NCBI RefSeq assembly: GCF_025398035.1
Contig: NZ_CP104558.1
Span: 3,482,001 to 3,546,000, forward strand
Reading direction: 5' to 3'
DNA length: 64,000 nt
Source of the DNA: Rossellomorea vietnamensis
GTDB lineage: Bacteria > Bacillota > Bacilli > Bacillales > Bacillaceae_B
Part shown: positions 20,585 through 30,727 of the stretch, one piece after another
How positions within the stretch are numbered: position 1 is the first letter of the stretch
How the letters are laid out: each line of letters starts with the position of its first letter
Translations under genes and position numbers: made by a program
The notes under the pieces: generated by a model
Seen by the model: the letters and a program-made list of their open reading frames with translations, nothing else
What the model was told of the DNA's origin: nothing
Databases searched by the model: none

Positions 20585-21802
20585 ATGAAAGATATCATTG
20601 TCATTGGGGGAGGCATTGTTGGTTTATCAACGGCTTTCTCATTAAGCAGGCGTTTCCCTCATGCGAATCTTGCTGTATTAGAAAAGGAAAGCGCCTGGGC
20701 CAGGCATCAAACCGGAAATAACAGCGGCGTCATCCATTCCGGGATCTATTACAAACCAGGCAGTTTAAAAGCAAAGTTTGCAACGGAGGGAAGCAGACAA
20801 ATGATTCAGTTCTGCCGTGAACATGGGGTGGATTATGATCAATGTGGAAAGGTGATTGTGGCTACGAAACCATCTGAACTTCCGCAGCTTGAGAATTTGT
20901 TCCAACGGGGGAGGGCGAATGGGCTGGACCTTTCGCTGATTGGTGAGGAACAAATTAAGGAAGAAGAACCTTATGTGAAAGGGATAAAAGCGATAAAGGT
21001 ACCCCAAGCCGGTATTGTTGATTATAAACAAGTCTGTGAGAGGATGGTGCATGATTTAACGAAGCGAGGAGCAGAGCTGCATCTAAATACAGAAGTCAAA
21101 CAAGTGATGGAGCATGACCACAACGTTGAGATCGTAACAGACAAAAAGACTTTTCAGACAAAATTTGTAGTCAATTGCACGGGACTGCAAAGCGACCGGG
21201 TGACAAAGATGGCCGGGGTAGAAATCGATTTACAGATCATTCCTTTTCGAGGGGAGTATTACGAATTAATACCTGAAAAGCATCATCTTGTGAAAAATCT
21301 GATATACCCTGTGCCAAATCCGGATTTTCCATTCCTGGGCGTCCATTTCACAAGAATGATCGGGGGAGGGGTCGAAGCCGGTCCGAACGCCGTGCTCAGT
21401 TTGAAAAGGGAAGGATACAAAAAGACGGATTTTGATGTGAAGGACCTTTCAGAAGTGATGACATATAAAGGATTCTGGAAGCTGGCCTCAAAGTATTGGA
21501 AAGAAGGCGCCAAGGAAATGTGGCGATCCTATAGTAAGAAGGCCTTTGTCAAAAGTCTTCAGGAACTGATTCCTTCCGTTCAGGAAGAAGATCTTGTACC
21601 GGCTTCTTCGGGTGTAAGGGCGCAGGCCCTTCAATCAGATGGAACATTGGTCGACGATTTCTTCATTGTTCCGGGTAAACGAAGCATTCACGTCTGCAAT
21701 GCCCCCTCACCTGCAGCTACAGCATGTTTCCCTATAGGGAAAGCCATTGCTGATAAAGTCCCTGAACTTGAAATGAGTCCAAGGGTATTTATCCATTCTT
21801 AA
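20585..21802 (+). CDS. lhgO: L-2-hydroxyglutarate oxidase
   Basis: LhgO is a FAD-dependent membrane-associated enzyme that oxidises L-2-hydroxyglutarate to 2-oxoglutarate, which regenerates the GlaH co-substrate. The protein has 405 residues with the FAD fold GGGIVGLSTA at the N-terminus, RHQTGNNSGVIHSGIYY (about 46-62) and the C-terminal SPAATACFPIG FAD region. ATG 20585 follows AGGAGGG; the earlier frame start at 20564 is not needed. It is 27 bases after glaH. Confidence 0.92.
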   Translation: MKDIIVIGGGIVGLSTAFSLSRRFPHANLAVLEKESAWARHQTGNNSGVIHSGIYYKPGSLKAKFATEGSRQMIQFCREHGVDYDQCGKVIVATKPSELPQLENLFQRGRANGLDLSLIGEEQIKEEEPYVKGIKAIKVPQAGIVDYKQVCERMVHDLTKRGAELHLNTEVKQVMEHDHNVEIVTDKKTFQTKFVVNCTGLQSDRVTKMAGVEIDLQIIPFRGEYYELIPEKHHLVKNLIYPVPNPDFPFLGVHFTRMIGGGVEAGPNAVLSLKREGYKKTDFDVKDLSEVMTYKGFWKLASKYWKEGAKEMWRSYSKKAFVKSLQELIPSVQEEDLVPASSGVRAQALQSDGTLVDDFFIVPGKRSIHVCNAPSPAATACFPIGKAIADKVPELEMSPRVFIHS

Positions 21803-21820
21803 TCCGAGACTCCTAAACGC

Positions 21821-21853
21821 AGGGCCCTATTTATATAACAGGGTCCCGTTTTT
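21821..21853 (+). terminator. Terminator of glaH-lhgO
   Basis: GGGCCCT pairs with AGGGTCCC (one G-U) around a loop of about 11 bases, then GTTTTT. Confidence 0.75.
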
Positions 21854-21998
21854 GGTTCCCTCCCTCATCTTTTCTTCTTATATGCCATTTCTCATAGATT
21901 GATCGATACGGGAGGTATTTTGGGATTTTTGGAGAAATAAGAAGAAATACAACTAAATTTATCGAAATTCACTTGTTAATTGAGAGGTGGGGGTTGTC

Positions 21999-23429
21999 GT
22001 GAATACCGAATTATCCGAATTAGAACAAGTCACACAGGAAGTAAAAGAGCTAAGGACGTTGAATCGTGAACTAGAGGCGATTATTGAAAGCTCGTACGAT
22101 GTCATCTACATAACGGATAAAAATGGAGTGACCCTTAAAACGAACTCTGCAATAGAACGGATTACAGGTATCCCAAAAGAATATTACATAGGCAAAAGTG
22201 TGGATGCTTTGATGAAAAGGGGAATTCTAAAGAGTTCCGTCACACAGAAGGTAATCGAACAAAAGAGGTCTGTTTCTACGGTTCAATATAATTACTCAGG
22301 GAAAGAAACTCTGATCACGGGTAATCCAGTCATTAATGATGATGGCGAAATAGAAAAAGTAGTCACCAACATACGGGATTTATCTGAACTGAATGAGTTG
22401 CAAACGGCCTTAAAAAAAGCGAATGAATTAAACAATAGCTACAAAAAGGAAATTGAACGATTAAAAGGCGTTACTAAAAGAGACGGGGACGTCGTGATTG
22501 CAAGTCATCAAATGAAACTGATTTATGAGATGGCAGAACGCATTGCCGATGTGGATGCCACAGTATTGATTTTAGGTGAAACGGGTGTAGGGAAAGATGT
22601 ATTGGCTAAATTTATTTATAGCCAAAGTATACGGGCTAAGCAGGGGGAGTTCATTAAACTTAATTGTGGAGCCATTCCGCCAGATCTATTAGAGTCAGAG
22701 CTATTCGGATATGAAGCTGGAGCGTTTACAGGGGCGAATTCCAATGGAAAGCCGGGAATGCTCGAGCTTGCAGATAACGGGATTCTATTTCTGGATGAAG
22801 TGGGTGAATTATCGCTGGCATTGCAAGTGAAACTCTTAAGGACGCTTCAGGAAAAAGAGATACGTCGTGTGGGGGCCACCAAATCAAAGAAAGTAAACGT
22901 ACGGATCATTGCCGCCACAAATCGTAATTTGAAAGAGATGGTGCACAATGGTGAGTTTCGGGAAGACTTGTATTATCGATTAAACGTGATCCCTATAGCG
23001 ATCCCTCCGCTGAAGGGGAGAAGAGATGATATTCTGCCACTGATTCAATTATTTTTACAGCAGACGAATCACAAGTACGGGAAAGATAAAATAATCGATG
23101 TAAAACTGAACGATTTCTTTTACCGCTACAATTGGCCGGGGAATGTCAGGGAACTTTCTAATCTGATTGAACGAATGGTAATCACCACTCAAGGAAAGGA
23201 ATTAACCATACGGGATCTTCCTATAGAATATAAAGAATCCAACAATTCAAGTTTGGTGTTTACAGAGCTGATGACACTCAAAGAAGCGGTGGAAATAGCA
23301 GAAGAAAAAGTGCTTTCGCTTGCTGTTAATACATGTCATACCACATATGAAATAGCAGAGGCTTTAGGAACAAGTCAGCCTACAATAGTTAGAAAATTGA
23401 AAAAGTATAGATTGAAAATAAAAGAGTAG
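21999..23429 (+). CDS. PAS-containing sigma54-dependent transcriptional activator
   Basis: The 476-residue protein has a short coiled N-terminus, a PAS domain (about 25-135, with SYDVIYITDKNGVTLKTN), an AAA+ core (about 165-395) with Walker A GETGVGKD and GAFTGA (about 242-247, the sigma54-contact loop), and a Fis-type HTH at the end (YEIAEALGTSQPTIVRKLKKY). GTG 21999 follows GAGAGGTGGGG. It needs RpoN/SigL, which is encoded at 43420. The dyads and -24/-12 promoter downstream suggest it activates the beta-oxidation operon. The PAS ligand is unknown. Confidence 0.92.
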   Translation: MNTELSELEQVTQEVKELRTLNRELEAIIESSYDVIYITDKNGVTLKTNSAIERITGIPKEYYIGKSVDALMKRGILKSSVTQKVIEQKRSVSTVQYNYSGKETLITGNPVINDDGEIEKVVTNIRDLSELNELQTALKKANELNNSYKKEIERLKGVTKRDGDVVIASHQMKLIYEMAERIADVDATVLILGETGVGKDVLAKFIYSQSIRAKQGEFIKLNCGAIPPDLLESELFGYEAGAFTGANSNGKPGMLELADNGILFLDEVGELSLALQVKLLRTLQEKEIRRVGATKSKKVNVRIIAATNRNLKEMVHNGEFREDLYYRLNVIPIAIPPLKGRRDDILPLIQLFLQQTNHKYGKDKIIDVKLNDFFYRYNWPGNVRELSNLIERMVITTQGKELTIRDLPIEYKESNNSSLVFTELMTLKEAVEIAEEKVLSLAVNTCHTTYEIAEALGTSQPTIVRKLKKYRLKIKE

Positions 23430-23467
23430 AAATCGTTTTAGGTGCTCCAACTCTTTTAAAAGATATA

Positions 23468-23510
23468 GGGCAATTCAAAGATTAGTAAGTTCTTTGAATT
23501 GGCCTTTTTT
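23468..23510 (+). terminator. Terminator of the sigma54 activator gene
   Basis: GGCAATTCAAAGA and TCTTTGAATTGGCC pair and are followed by six Ts. Confidence 0.9.
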
Positions 23511-23540
23511 GATAAAAAGATATAGACATAATCATCTTTC

Positions 23541-23629
23541 GATTCAAAAATAAATCAAACGATACACAATTGAATCAAGGAAACAGCAACTTTTCCTCTA
23601 AACGATTTATTTCGATTCAAAAATGAATC
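23541..23629 (+). promoter_or_regulatory. Two enhancer-type dyads upstream of the sigma54 promoter
   Basis: GATTCAAAAATAAATC (23541-23556) and the exact palindrome GATTCAAAAATGAATC (23614-23629) start 73 bases apart, close to seven helical turns, and 52 and 125 bases upstream of the -24 element. A half site TTGAATC lies between them. They are the likely binding sites of the activator at 21999. Which protein binds is inferred. Confidence 0.7.
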
Positions 23630-23680
23630 TTTTTCGGTTTTACGGTTGAAAGAGTCCGCTTAAAGCAACGATTCTAAGAG

Positions 23681-23697
23681 TTGGCACACTTCTTGCA
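23681..23697 (+). promoter_or_regulatory. Sigma54 (-24/-12) promoter of the beta-oxidation operon
   Basis: TTGGCAC-N5-TTGCA matches the sigma54 consensus TGGCAC-N5-TTGCW exactly. It lies 42 bases before the first ORF. This gives a sigma54 operon with its activator just upstream. Confidence 0.9.
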
Positions 23698-23738
23698 ATA
23701 ACATTTAGTGAAAACTTGTTGAGGAAGGAAGATGACCA

Positions 23739-24887
23739 ATGACGGTAGCATTAACAGAAGAAATGCAGCAAATGAAAAGTATGATTCGTAATTTTGTAGA
23801 AAAAGAAGTGGAACCTTATGCACAGCAAATCGAAGAAGAAGACGCGATTCCCGATCATTTAGTAGAAAAGGCAAAGGAATTGGGCCTGTTTGGGATCAGT
23901 ATTCCCGAGGAGTACGGTGGAATCGGATTAAATACAGTAGAAAAGGCCAATGTACTTGAGCAATTGGGAAGGACTCATAACGGGTTTGTTTCCTTAATAA
24001 GCGCGCATACAGGTATCGGAAGCACGGGACTTGTAAAATTAGCATCAGAATATTTGAAGAATAAATATTTACCTGATATGGCTGCGGGCAATAAGATCGG
24101 TGCATTTGCCTTATCAGAACCCGGTGCGGGATCCGATGCGACGAATTTGGCGACGAGGGCAGAGAAGAAAGGCGATTATTGGGTAATGAACGGCACCAAA
24201 CATTTCATTACCAACGGTCCGATTGCCGATGTATTTACCGTATTTGCTCTAACGGACAAAGATAAGGGAGCGAAAGGCGGAATCACCGCTTTCTTGTTGG
24301 AAAAGGACTTCCCTGGGTTGATCATTGGGAAAAAAGACAAAAAGATGGGTTTGAGAGGTTCATATACGTCTCAAATCATCTTTGAAGATTGTATCATCCC
24401 CGAAGAAAATGTCATCGGCGAAGTCGGAATGGGATATATGTCCGCGCTTAAAATATTGGGAGAAGGCCGTGTTGGTTTAGCTGCCAGAGCAGTCGGATCA
24501 TGTGATAAGTTAATTGAATTATCGGCGGGATATGCCAAAGAGCGTATTCAGTTCGGTAAGCCGATTGCTGATAATCAAGCGATTCAATGGATGCTCGCAG
24601 ACATGGCAACAGAAACGGAAGCTGCAAGGACGTTGACCATGATGGCAGCACAAAAGATCGATGAGGGCAAAAAAGTGGTGAAAGAGGCCTCGATGGCGAA
24701 ATTATTTGCGTCGGACGTATTTAACAGAGTAGCCGACAAAGCCGTACAGATTCACGGTGGGATGGGATATGTATCCGACTATCCGGTGGAACGTTTTTAT
24801 AGAGATGCAAGGATTACAAAGATTTATGAAGGAACAAATGAAATTCAACGTTTGATCATTGCGCGGAATGTTTTACAGGAGTGTTAA
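23739..24887 (+). CDS. Acyl-CoA dehydrogenase 1
   Basis: A FAD enzyme that introduces the alpha-beta double bond in an acyl-CoA. The 382-residue protein has the ACAD signatures GAFALSEPGAGSDA (about 125) and QFGKPIADNQ, and near the end the catalytic Glu in IYEGTNEIQ. Chain-length or branch preference cannot be read from sequence. It is the first gene of the sigma54 operon, with GAGGAAGG upstream. It shares fold and motifs with the second dehydrogenase at 28345, suggesting different substrates or a split pathway. No ETF genes are in this window. Confidence 0.92.
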   Translation: MTVALTEEMQQMKSMIRNFVEKEVEPYAQQIEEEDAIPDHLVEKAKELGLFGISIPEEYGGIGLNTVEKANVLEQLGRTHNGFVSLISAHTGIGSTGLVKLASEYLKNKYLPDMAAGNKIGAFALSEPGAGSDATNLATRAEKKGDYWVMNGTKHFITNGPIADVFTVFALTDKDKGAKGGITAFLLEKDFPGLIIGKKDKKMGLRGSYTSQIIFEDCIIPEENVIGEVGMGYMSALKILGEGRVGLAARAVGSCDKLIELSAGYAKERIQFGKPIADNQAIQWMLADMATETEAARTLTMMAAQKIDEGKKVVKEASMAKLFASDVFNRVADKAVQIHGGMGYVSDYPVERFYRDARITKIYEGTNEIQRLIIARNVLQEC

Positions 24888-24939
24888 AAAAGCCAGTCTC
24901 TATAAGTATAGGGCTGAATGAAAGAGGAAGGTGAAATCT

Positions 24940-26574
24940 TTGGAAAACTTGTTAGATCGGCCGTGGAGTAAATTTTATCCAACGAATAAGGAGTTTCAAG
25001 TGCCGGAAATTCCCCTGTATAGCATTTTGGAGAGGTCGGCGGAACAATACGGAGATCGTACAGCCATCATCTATGAACATCAAAAGATGACCTATCGTGA
25101 ATTAAAGGATGGAGTGGATCGCTTGGCGGCATCCTGGAGAAGTCTCGGTGCAAGCAAAGGGGAACGGATCGGTCTCATGCTCTCGAATCATCCAGATTAT
25201 ATCATTTCTTATTATGCTGCTCAGGCACTTGGGCTGGTCGTCGTGCAGATTAATCCAATGTATACGGCCAGGGAACTCCTTCAGCTGGCAAGCGATTCTC
25301 ATGTAACCTATCTAGTCGTGGATCCGGGGGCAATCCAAGCTGTTAAGGAAGTATCCGGAATCTATACATTCCGGCATATCTTTGTCTCACAAGCGGAAAA
25401 AAGTAGTGAAGGATCTGGGTTTCACAGCTTAGAAGAGTTAAAACATTCCTCCCATTCCCTGGATAAGCCCGCACCTGTATCTGTACATGAGGATGTGGCG
25501 GTTATCCAGTACACGGGAGGGACGACCGGTAAGATGAAGGGAGCGGTTCTGACCCACTACAACCTGATTGCCAATGTCGTTCAAAGTCAATATATGTATG
25601 GTGGAAACATGCTCCTGGGAGAGGAAGTCGTATTGACTGCGACACCACTGTATCATGTGTATGCCATGACAAGCGCCATGAACCTTGGGTTGTACATCGG
25701 GGGGACGGTGCTCCTGATCAAGAAATTTGAAATAGAGGATGTATTGGACAATATTCGTGAATACCGCCCTACATACTTTCCCGGGGTTCCTAAAATGTAC
25801 AGTGCATTTGTCAATCATCCTGGAGTAGAGGACTACGGACTGGATTGTATAAAAATGTGTTCCTGTGGGTCGGCCCCTCTTCCCATTGAAATTATTAAAC
25901 GTTTTGAGTATTTAACAGGATCAGCCATATTAGAAGGATTTGGCTTATCTGAAGCGTCTCCATCCACTCATCGCAACCCCACTACCGGTGTAAGGAAGAT
26001 AGGGAGTATCGGAATCCCGGTGCCGGGTACGGATTGTATGATCGTGGATCAGAATGGGCAGGAATTGCCGACCAATTGTGTGGGGGAATTGCTCATTAAA
26101 GGACCCCAAATCATGAAAGGCTATTGGAACAATGAGAAGGAAACGAGTCGCTCCTTACGGGATGGGTGGCTCTTCACAGGGGATCTGGCAACGATGGATG
26201 AAGAGGGTTACTTTTACATTGTCGGCAGAAAGAAAGAAATGGTGATTGTAGGCGGGTTCAACATTTATCCCCAGGAAGTAGAGAGTATCCTGTATGAACA
26301 TCCTCATGTGAAGGAAGCGGCTGTTGTCGGAATTCCTGATCAAGCAAACGGAGAAGTTGTAAAGGCATACATTGTTCCCAAAGATGATTGTCAGGTGGAT
26401 TTAGAAGAAATCAAAGGTCATTGTTATATGAAGCTGACACGTTATAAAGTGCCAAAGGAGTTTGAAATAAGGGAGTCGCTCCCTCGGAATACAGTCGGGA
26501 AACTGTTAAAGAGGTTGTTGGTTCAAGAGGAACGGAATAGGGAGGAGAATAAGCGTGGAAATGAGCGGGATTAA
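24940..26574 (+). CDS. Acyl-CoA synthetase (AMP-forming), fatty-acid-type
   Basis: The 544-residue enzyme activates a carboxylic acid with ATP and CoA. Motifs are the P-loop YTGGTTGKMKGA (about 193), GFGLSEASP (about 327), and the hinge GWLFTGDLA with the C-terminal catalytic Lys in PRNTVGKLLKR. I chose TTG 24940 (MENLLDRPW) since GAGGAAGGTGA precedes it; GTG 24931 sits inside the ribosome binding site. In the operon it supplies the CoA ester for the following dehydrogenases. The chain length of the substrate is unknown. Confidence 0.9.
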   Translation: MENLLDRPWSKFYPTNKEFQVPEIPLYSILERSAEQYGDRTAIIYEHQKMTYRELKDGVDRLAASWRSLGASKGERIGLMLSNHPDYIISYYAAQALGLVVVQINPMYTARELLQLASDSHVTYLVVDPGAIQAVKEVSGIYTFRHIFVSQAEKSSEGSGFHSLEELKHSSHSLDKPAPVSVHEDVAVIQYTGGTTGKMKGAVLTHYNLIANVVQSQYMYGGNMLLGEEVVLTATPLYHVYAMTSAMNLGLYIGGTVLLIKKFEIEDVLDNIREYRPTYFPGVPKMYSAFVNHPGVEDYGLDCIKMCSCGSAPLPIEIIKRFEYLTGSAILEGFGLSEASPSTHRNPTTGVRKIGSIGIPVPGTDCMIVDQNGQELPTNCVGELLIKGPQIMKGYWNNEKETSRSLRDGWLFTGDLATMDEEGYFYIVGRKKEMVIVGGFNIYPQEVESILYEHPHVKEAAVVGIPDQANGEVVKAYIVPKDDCQVDLEEIKGHCYMKLTRYKVPKEFEIRESLPRNTVGKLLKRLLVQEERNREENKRGNERD

Positions 26575-27436
26575 AACAATAGGTGTCGTCGGGTCTGGCG
26601 CAATGGGATCACAAATTGCCATGGTGTGTGCCTTGGGCGGATATTCGGTTATTCTCCATGACGTAAGTGATGAGAGTCTTACAAAGGCCAAACATTCTCT
26701 GCAAGGTCATATGGATAGAAGGATCCAAAAAGGTAGATTAACAGAAAATGAGGTGGCGGACGCCTTTAGCCGGATGATGTTTTCCTCTTCTTTGGAAGAT
26801 CTTCAGCAGGCGGATTTTGTGATTGAAGCAATCGTAGAGAAATTAGAGGCTAAAAGGGAACTCTTTGCAAAACTGGATGGGATCGTTCCGAAGCATGCGA
26901 TCCTGGCAACGAACAGCTCCACCATTGTCAGTTCGAAGATCGCCGATGTGACGGACAGACCTGAAAAAGTATGCAACGTACATTTTTTTAATCCGGCCCT
27001 TGTGATGGAACTGGTCGAAGTGGTACGGGGACCTCATACTTCTGATGAGACAGCAGAGCTTGCAGTGGAGGTAGTCAAAAAAATTCAAAAAGTACCTGTT
27101 CTTCTGAAAAAAGAGATTTCAGGCTTCATTGCCAACCGGATCCTGGGGAAATTAATGGATGAAGCCGTGTATTTATTGGAAAACGGATATGCAGATCATG
27201 AAGAAATCGATCTGGTATGTACAAAAGCGTTAAACCATCCGATTGGCCCTTTTGCCCTCATGGATTTGACAGGCATTGATGTCAATTATTTTGTGCGGAT
27301 GCAACGATATCAAGAAAGTGGAGATGAAGCGGACAAGCCGGCTCAAATCGTGCAAGATAAAGTCCAAAAAGGGGAATTGGGACGGAAAACAGGAAAAGGA
27401 TTTTACACCTACGATCATTCTAAAGTCCGGGTATAG
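26555..27436 (+). CDS. 3-Hydroxyacyl-CoA dehydrogenase 1
   Basis: A 293-residue NAD+-dependent enzyme of the Hbd type: Rossmann GVVGSGAMGSQIA at the N-terminus, VHFFNPALVMELVE (about 143-156), and the C-terminal helical domain with NHPIGPFALMDLTG. It starts with GTG overlapping the ligase gene by 20 bases, with GGAGGAG upstream. It lacks a fused hydratase, so it relies on the separate one at 31919. A second, slightly shorter paralogue follows directly. Confidence 0.9.
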   Translation: MEMSGIKTIGVVGSGAMGSQIAMVCALGGYSVILHDVSDESLTKAKHSLQGHMDRRIQKGRLTENEVADAFSRMMFSSSLEDLQQADFVIEAIVEKLEAKRELFAKLDGIVPKHAILATNSSTIVSSKIADVTDRPEKVCNVHFFNPALVMELVEVVRGPHTSDETAELAVEVVKKIQKVPVLLKKEISGFIANRILGKLMDEAVYLLENGYADHEEIDLVCTKALNHPIGPFALMDLTGIDVNYFVRMQRYQESGDEADKPAQIVQDKVQKGELGRKTGKGFYTYDHSKVRV

Positions 27437-27472
27437 GCCAGAAGAATTCAAAAACGGAAAGGAGGCGTTAAC

Positions 27473-28330
27473 ATGATCAAGCAAATAGCCATCATCGGTG
27501 CGGGAACGATGGGGCGGGGGATAGCTTACACCTGCGCAGCAGCCGGATTATCGGTTACCGTACAGGATATTCATTCTCATACCCTTGAAACATGCAAAGA
27601 GTATATAGACAGCCAATTTCAAATAGCAGTACAAAAAGAATTCCTGACAGCCGAACAGGCAAACGCTTATGGCCAAAAAATAAAATATACGACACATCTT
27701 CAGGAAGCGGCAGAGCAAGCTGATTTAGTCATTGAAGCGGTTCTTGAAGTAATGGAACTGAAGGTCGGCATTTTTAAGCAATTGGATAAATACGCGCCTA
27801 AGCATGCCATCCTGGCAACCAATACTTCTACCATGAGTCCAACAGAGATTGGAGCTCAAACGAACAGACCTCCCCAATGTATCGCCCTTCACTTTTTTAA
27901 CCCCGTTCCAAAAATGAAATTAATTGAAGTGATCTGTGGATTAGAAACTTCCGAAGAAACGGTGGCTAAAAGTTTTCAGTTCGGAGAAACCATCGAAAAA
28001 GAATGTGTCAGGATCAACGAATTTCCCGGTTTTGCCGTCAGCCGAATGAATTGCCTGATCGGCAACGAAGCGATGAAGATGGTCATGGAAGGCGTAGGGA
28101 GTATCGGGGATATCGATAAAGCGATGAAACTGGGACTGAATCATCCCATGGGGCCTTTGGAGTTAGCCGATTTAGTCGGATTGGATACGAGGCTCCGTAA
28201 TATGGAGTATCTCTATAAGACACTCGGTGAAACCTATCGTCCCTGCCCTATCCTTACAAAGTACGTGAAAGCGGGAAGATTAGGCAGGAAAACGGGCAGA
28301 GGTTTCTACGAATATAGCAAACAATCGTGA
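27473..28330 (+). CDS. 3-Hydroxyacyl-CoA dehydrogenase 2
   Basis: A 285-residue paralogue of the preceding gene with GAGTMGRGIAYTCAA, LHFFNPVPKMKLIE (Hbd motif), and NHPMGPLELADLVG. Tandem paralogues in one operon suggest that two different hydroxyacyl-CoA substrates are oxidised. RBS is GGAAAGGAGG. It overlaps nothing upstream but is 4 bases into the next frame region; the next likely start is 28345. Confidence 0.9.
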   Translation: MIKQIAIIGAGTMGRGIAYTCAAAGLSVTVQDIHSHTLETCKEYIDSQFQIAVQKEFLTAEQANAYGQKIKYTTHLQEAAEQADLVIEAVLEVMELKVGIFKQLDKYAPKHAILATNTSTMSPTEIGAQTNRPPQCIALHFFNPVPKMKLIEVICGLETSEETVAKSFQFGETIEKECVRINEFPGFAVSRMNCLIGNEAMKMVMEGVGSIGDIDKAMKLGLNHPMGPLELADLVGLDTRLRNMEYLYKTLGETYRPCPILTKYVKAGRLGRKTGRGFYEYSKQS

Positions 28331-28344
28331 AAGAGGTGAAAAGG

Positions 28345-29493
28345 ATGGACTTTCGTCTTAGCGAAGACATTCAATTTTTGAAAAAAGGTGTACGTGATTT
28401 TGTCCAAACAGAAGTAGAGGCTGTGGCAATGCAAATCGAACAAGAGGATAAAATCCCCGACCGGATCAAAGAAATGTCAAAAGAACTGGGCCTGTTCGGA
28501 TTAAGCATTCCGGAAGCCTATGATGGGCTTGGGATCGGGATGGTGGGAAAATGTGCACTGTATGAGGAAATCGGAGCTACTCACAACGGTTATACCACTC
28601 TGATTGGGGCGCATACGGGGATAGGGACGGTTGGTATTGTAGAAATGGGCACCGAGGAACAAAAGCGTAAGTATTTGCCTGCCATGGCAAGGGGTGAAAA
28701 AATCGGGGCGTTTGCGCTGACTGAGCCAGGTGCAGGTTCTCATGCCACGAATCTAAAAACATCGGCTGTAAAAAAGGGAGACAAGTACATCTTAAACGGT
28801 ACGAAGCATTATATTACAAACGCGACAGAAGCGGATATATTCACGGTGATGGCTGTGACAGATCCGGATAAGGGTGCAAAGGGCATTACATCCTTCATTA
28901 TAGAAAAAGAATTCCCGGGGTTTCATGTCGGGGCAGTGGAGCGGAAGATGGGGCTCAGGGGATCACATTCTGCTGAAATCATTTTAGAAGATTGTGAAGT
29001 ACCTGTTGAAAACGTATTGGGAGAAGAAGGACAGGGATATGTTAACGCACTAAAGATCCTGGCAAACGGACGTGCCGGATTGGCAGCCCGCAATCTTGGT
29101 TCGTGTCAGAAACTTCTGGATTTAACTGCAACGTATGCGCAGGAACGTATTCAATTTGATGTTCCGATTTTCGAACATCAGGCCGTATCTCATATGATAG
29201 CTGAAATGGCGGTGGATGTTGAGTCACTGCGATCATTTACATATCGGGTAGCATGGATGGTCGATGAAGGAATGAAAGTGATTAAGGAAGCGGCCATGCT
29301 GAAACTCTTTGGCTCAGAAGTATACAACCGCGTGGCAGATAAAGCTGTTCAAGTCCACGGAGGGATCGGGTATATTGCAGATTATCCAATTGAGCGTTTT
29401 TTCAGGGATGCCAGAATCACAAGGATATATGAAGGAACATCTGAAATTCAGAAAAACATCATAGCTGGGCAATTAAAGAAAGAGTATAGCTGA
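28345..29493 (+). CDS. Acyl-CoA dehydrogenase 2
   Basis: A 382-residue paralogue of the first dehydrogenase with [27 protein letters not shown] and the catalytic IYEGTSEIQ. One motif residue differs from copy 1 (GSHA against GSDA). ATG 28345 ([12 protein letters not shown]) follows AGAGGTGAAAAGG, better than the GTG at 28327 in the same frame. Fourth step in the operon order. Substrate is unknown. Confidence 0.9.
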   Translation: MDFRLSEDIQFLKKGVRDFVQTEVEAVAMQIEQEDKIPDRIKEMSKELGLFGLSIPEAYDGLGIGMVGKCALYEEIGATHNGYTTLIGAHTGIGTVGIVEMGTEEQKRKYLPAMARGEKIGAFALTEPGAGSHATNLKTSAVKKGDKYILNGTKHYITNATEADIFTVMAVTDPDKGAKGITSFIIEKEFPGFHVGAVERKMGLRGSHSAEIILEDCEVPVENVLGEEGQGYVNALKILANGRAGLAARNLGSCQKLLDLTATYAQERIQFDVPIFEHQAVSHMIAEMAVDVESLRSFTYRVAWMVDEGMKVIKEAAMLKLFGSEVYNRVADKAVQVHGGIGYIADYPIERFFRDARITRIYEGTSEIQKNIIAGQLKKEYS

Positions 29494-29516
29494 CGAGTGC
29501 AGGGGGGAGAAAAAAG

Positions 29517-30704
29517 ATGCGAGAGGAAATCGTCATTGTGAGCGCTGTCCGGACGCCGATTGGCCGCTATGGAGGTGCTTTAAAAGAAATCAGCTCCGGT
29601 CATCTAGCGAGTCTTGTTATAGAAGAGGCAGTAAAGAAAGCGGACATAGCGGCTGAACAAGTTAGTGAAGTCATTTTAGGAGAAGTAAGACAATCAACGG
29701 AATCATCGAATGTTGCGAGAGTAGCGGCATTGAGGGTAGGGGTACCTGAGACTTCACCAGCCTTTACCGTCAACCGGTTATGTGCATCAGGCATGCAGGC
29801 CGTCGCCTCGGCTGTCCAACAGCTTGAATCCAACCAGGGGACAATCGTTGTAGCAGGTGGCACAGAGAGTATGAGTCGTGCACCTCTATATCTAAGAAAT
29901 ACCCGCTTCGGAGGAGACCGGTCCATCTTGGTAGATTCAAATAAAGAAAATGGACAGCAGCCACAAGATATCTATGGACACAGACTCGGGATGGGAATCA
30001 CCGCCGAAAATGTTGCGGAAAGATATCATGTTTCAAGAGAAGATCAGGATGCCTTTGCAGTAGAAAGTCAAAAAAGAACGGCTAAAGCGATGGAAAGAGG
30101 AGAGTTTGAAGAGGAAATTGTCCCGGTTACGACCCAGCATAAAAAGGGAACTTTCACAATCGATCGCGACGAGCATCCCCGACCGGAAACAACGATTGAG
30201 AAGTTGTCTGGTTTAAAGCCCGCTTTCAAAGAAAATGGAACGGTTACAGCAGGTAATGCCTGCGGTCGAAATGACGGGGCTTCGGCATTGGTGTTAATGA
30301 AGAGAAGCGAAGCCTCACGATTGAACATTAAACCGCTTGTAAAGGTAGTAGATTGGGCAACGACAGGAGTTTCTCCCGAAGTGATGGGGATCGGTCCGGT
30401 ACCGGCTGTGAGGAAACTTCTGCAAAGGACAGGTAAGAAAGTAGAAGATATCGGGCTTTTTGAGCTCAATGAAGCCTTTGCTTCTCAAGCGTTGGCCGTC
30501 ATTCGGGAGCTGAAACTTGATGTGAACAAAGTGAATGTAAATGGAGGGGCGATTGCCCTTGGTCATCCTGTGGGAGCGACCGGGGCCAGGATCGTCACCA
30601 CCCTATTGCATGAAATGATCAAGAGACAAGAAAGATATGGGATCGCGACGCTTTGTGTAGGCGGCGGCCAGGGTATGGCGATTATGCTAGAAACCATTTT
30701 ATAG
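29517..30704 (+). CDS. Thiolase 1 (acetyl-CoA C-acetyltransferase type)
   Basis: A 395-residue thiolase that cleaves or forms 3-ketoacyl-CoA with CoA. Catalytic Cys in NRLCASGMQ (about 88), His in [10 protein letters not shown] and a second Cys in TLCVGGGQG near the end. The ribosome binding site is GGGGGGAG. It pairs with the next gene, also a thiolase, so one may act on longer or functionalised chains. Confidence 0.92.
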   Translation: MREEIVIVSAVRTPIGRYGGALKEISSGHLASLVIEEAVKKADIAAEQVSEVILGEVRQSTESSNVARVAALRVGVPETSPAFTVNRLCASGMQAVASAVQQLESNQGTIVVAGGTESMSRAPLYLRNTRFGGDRSILVDSNKENGQQPQDIYGHRLGMGITAENVAERYHVSREDQDAFAVESQKRTAKAMERGEFEEEIVPVTTQHKKGTFTIDRDEHPRPETTIEKLSGLKPAFKENGTVTAGNACGRNDGASALVLMKRSEASRLNIKPLVKVVDWATTGVSPEVMGIGPVPAVRKLLQRTGKKVEDIGLFELNEAFASQALAVIRELKLDVNKVNVNGGAIALGHPVGATGARIVTTLLHEMIKRQERYGIATLCVGGGQGMAIMLETIL

Positions 30705-30727
30705 ATTTTAAACAAGGAGAGGATGTT

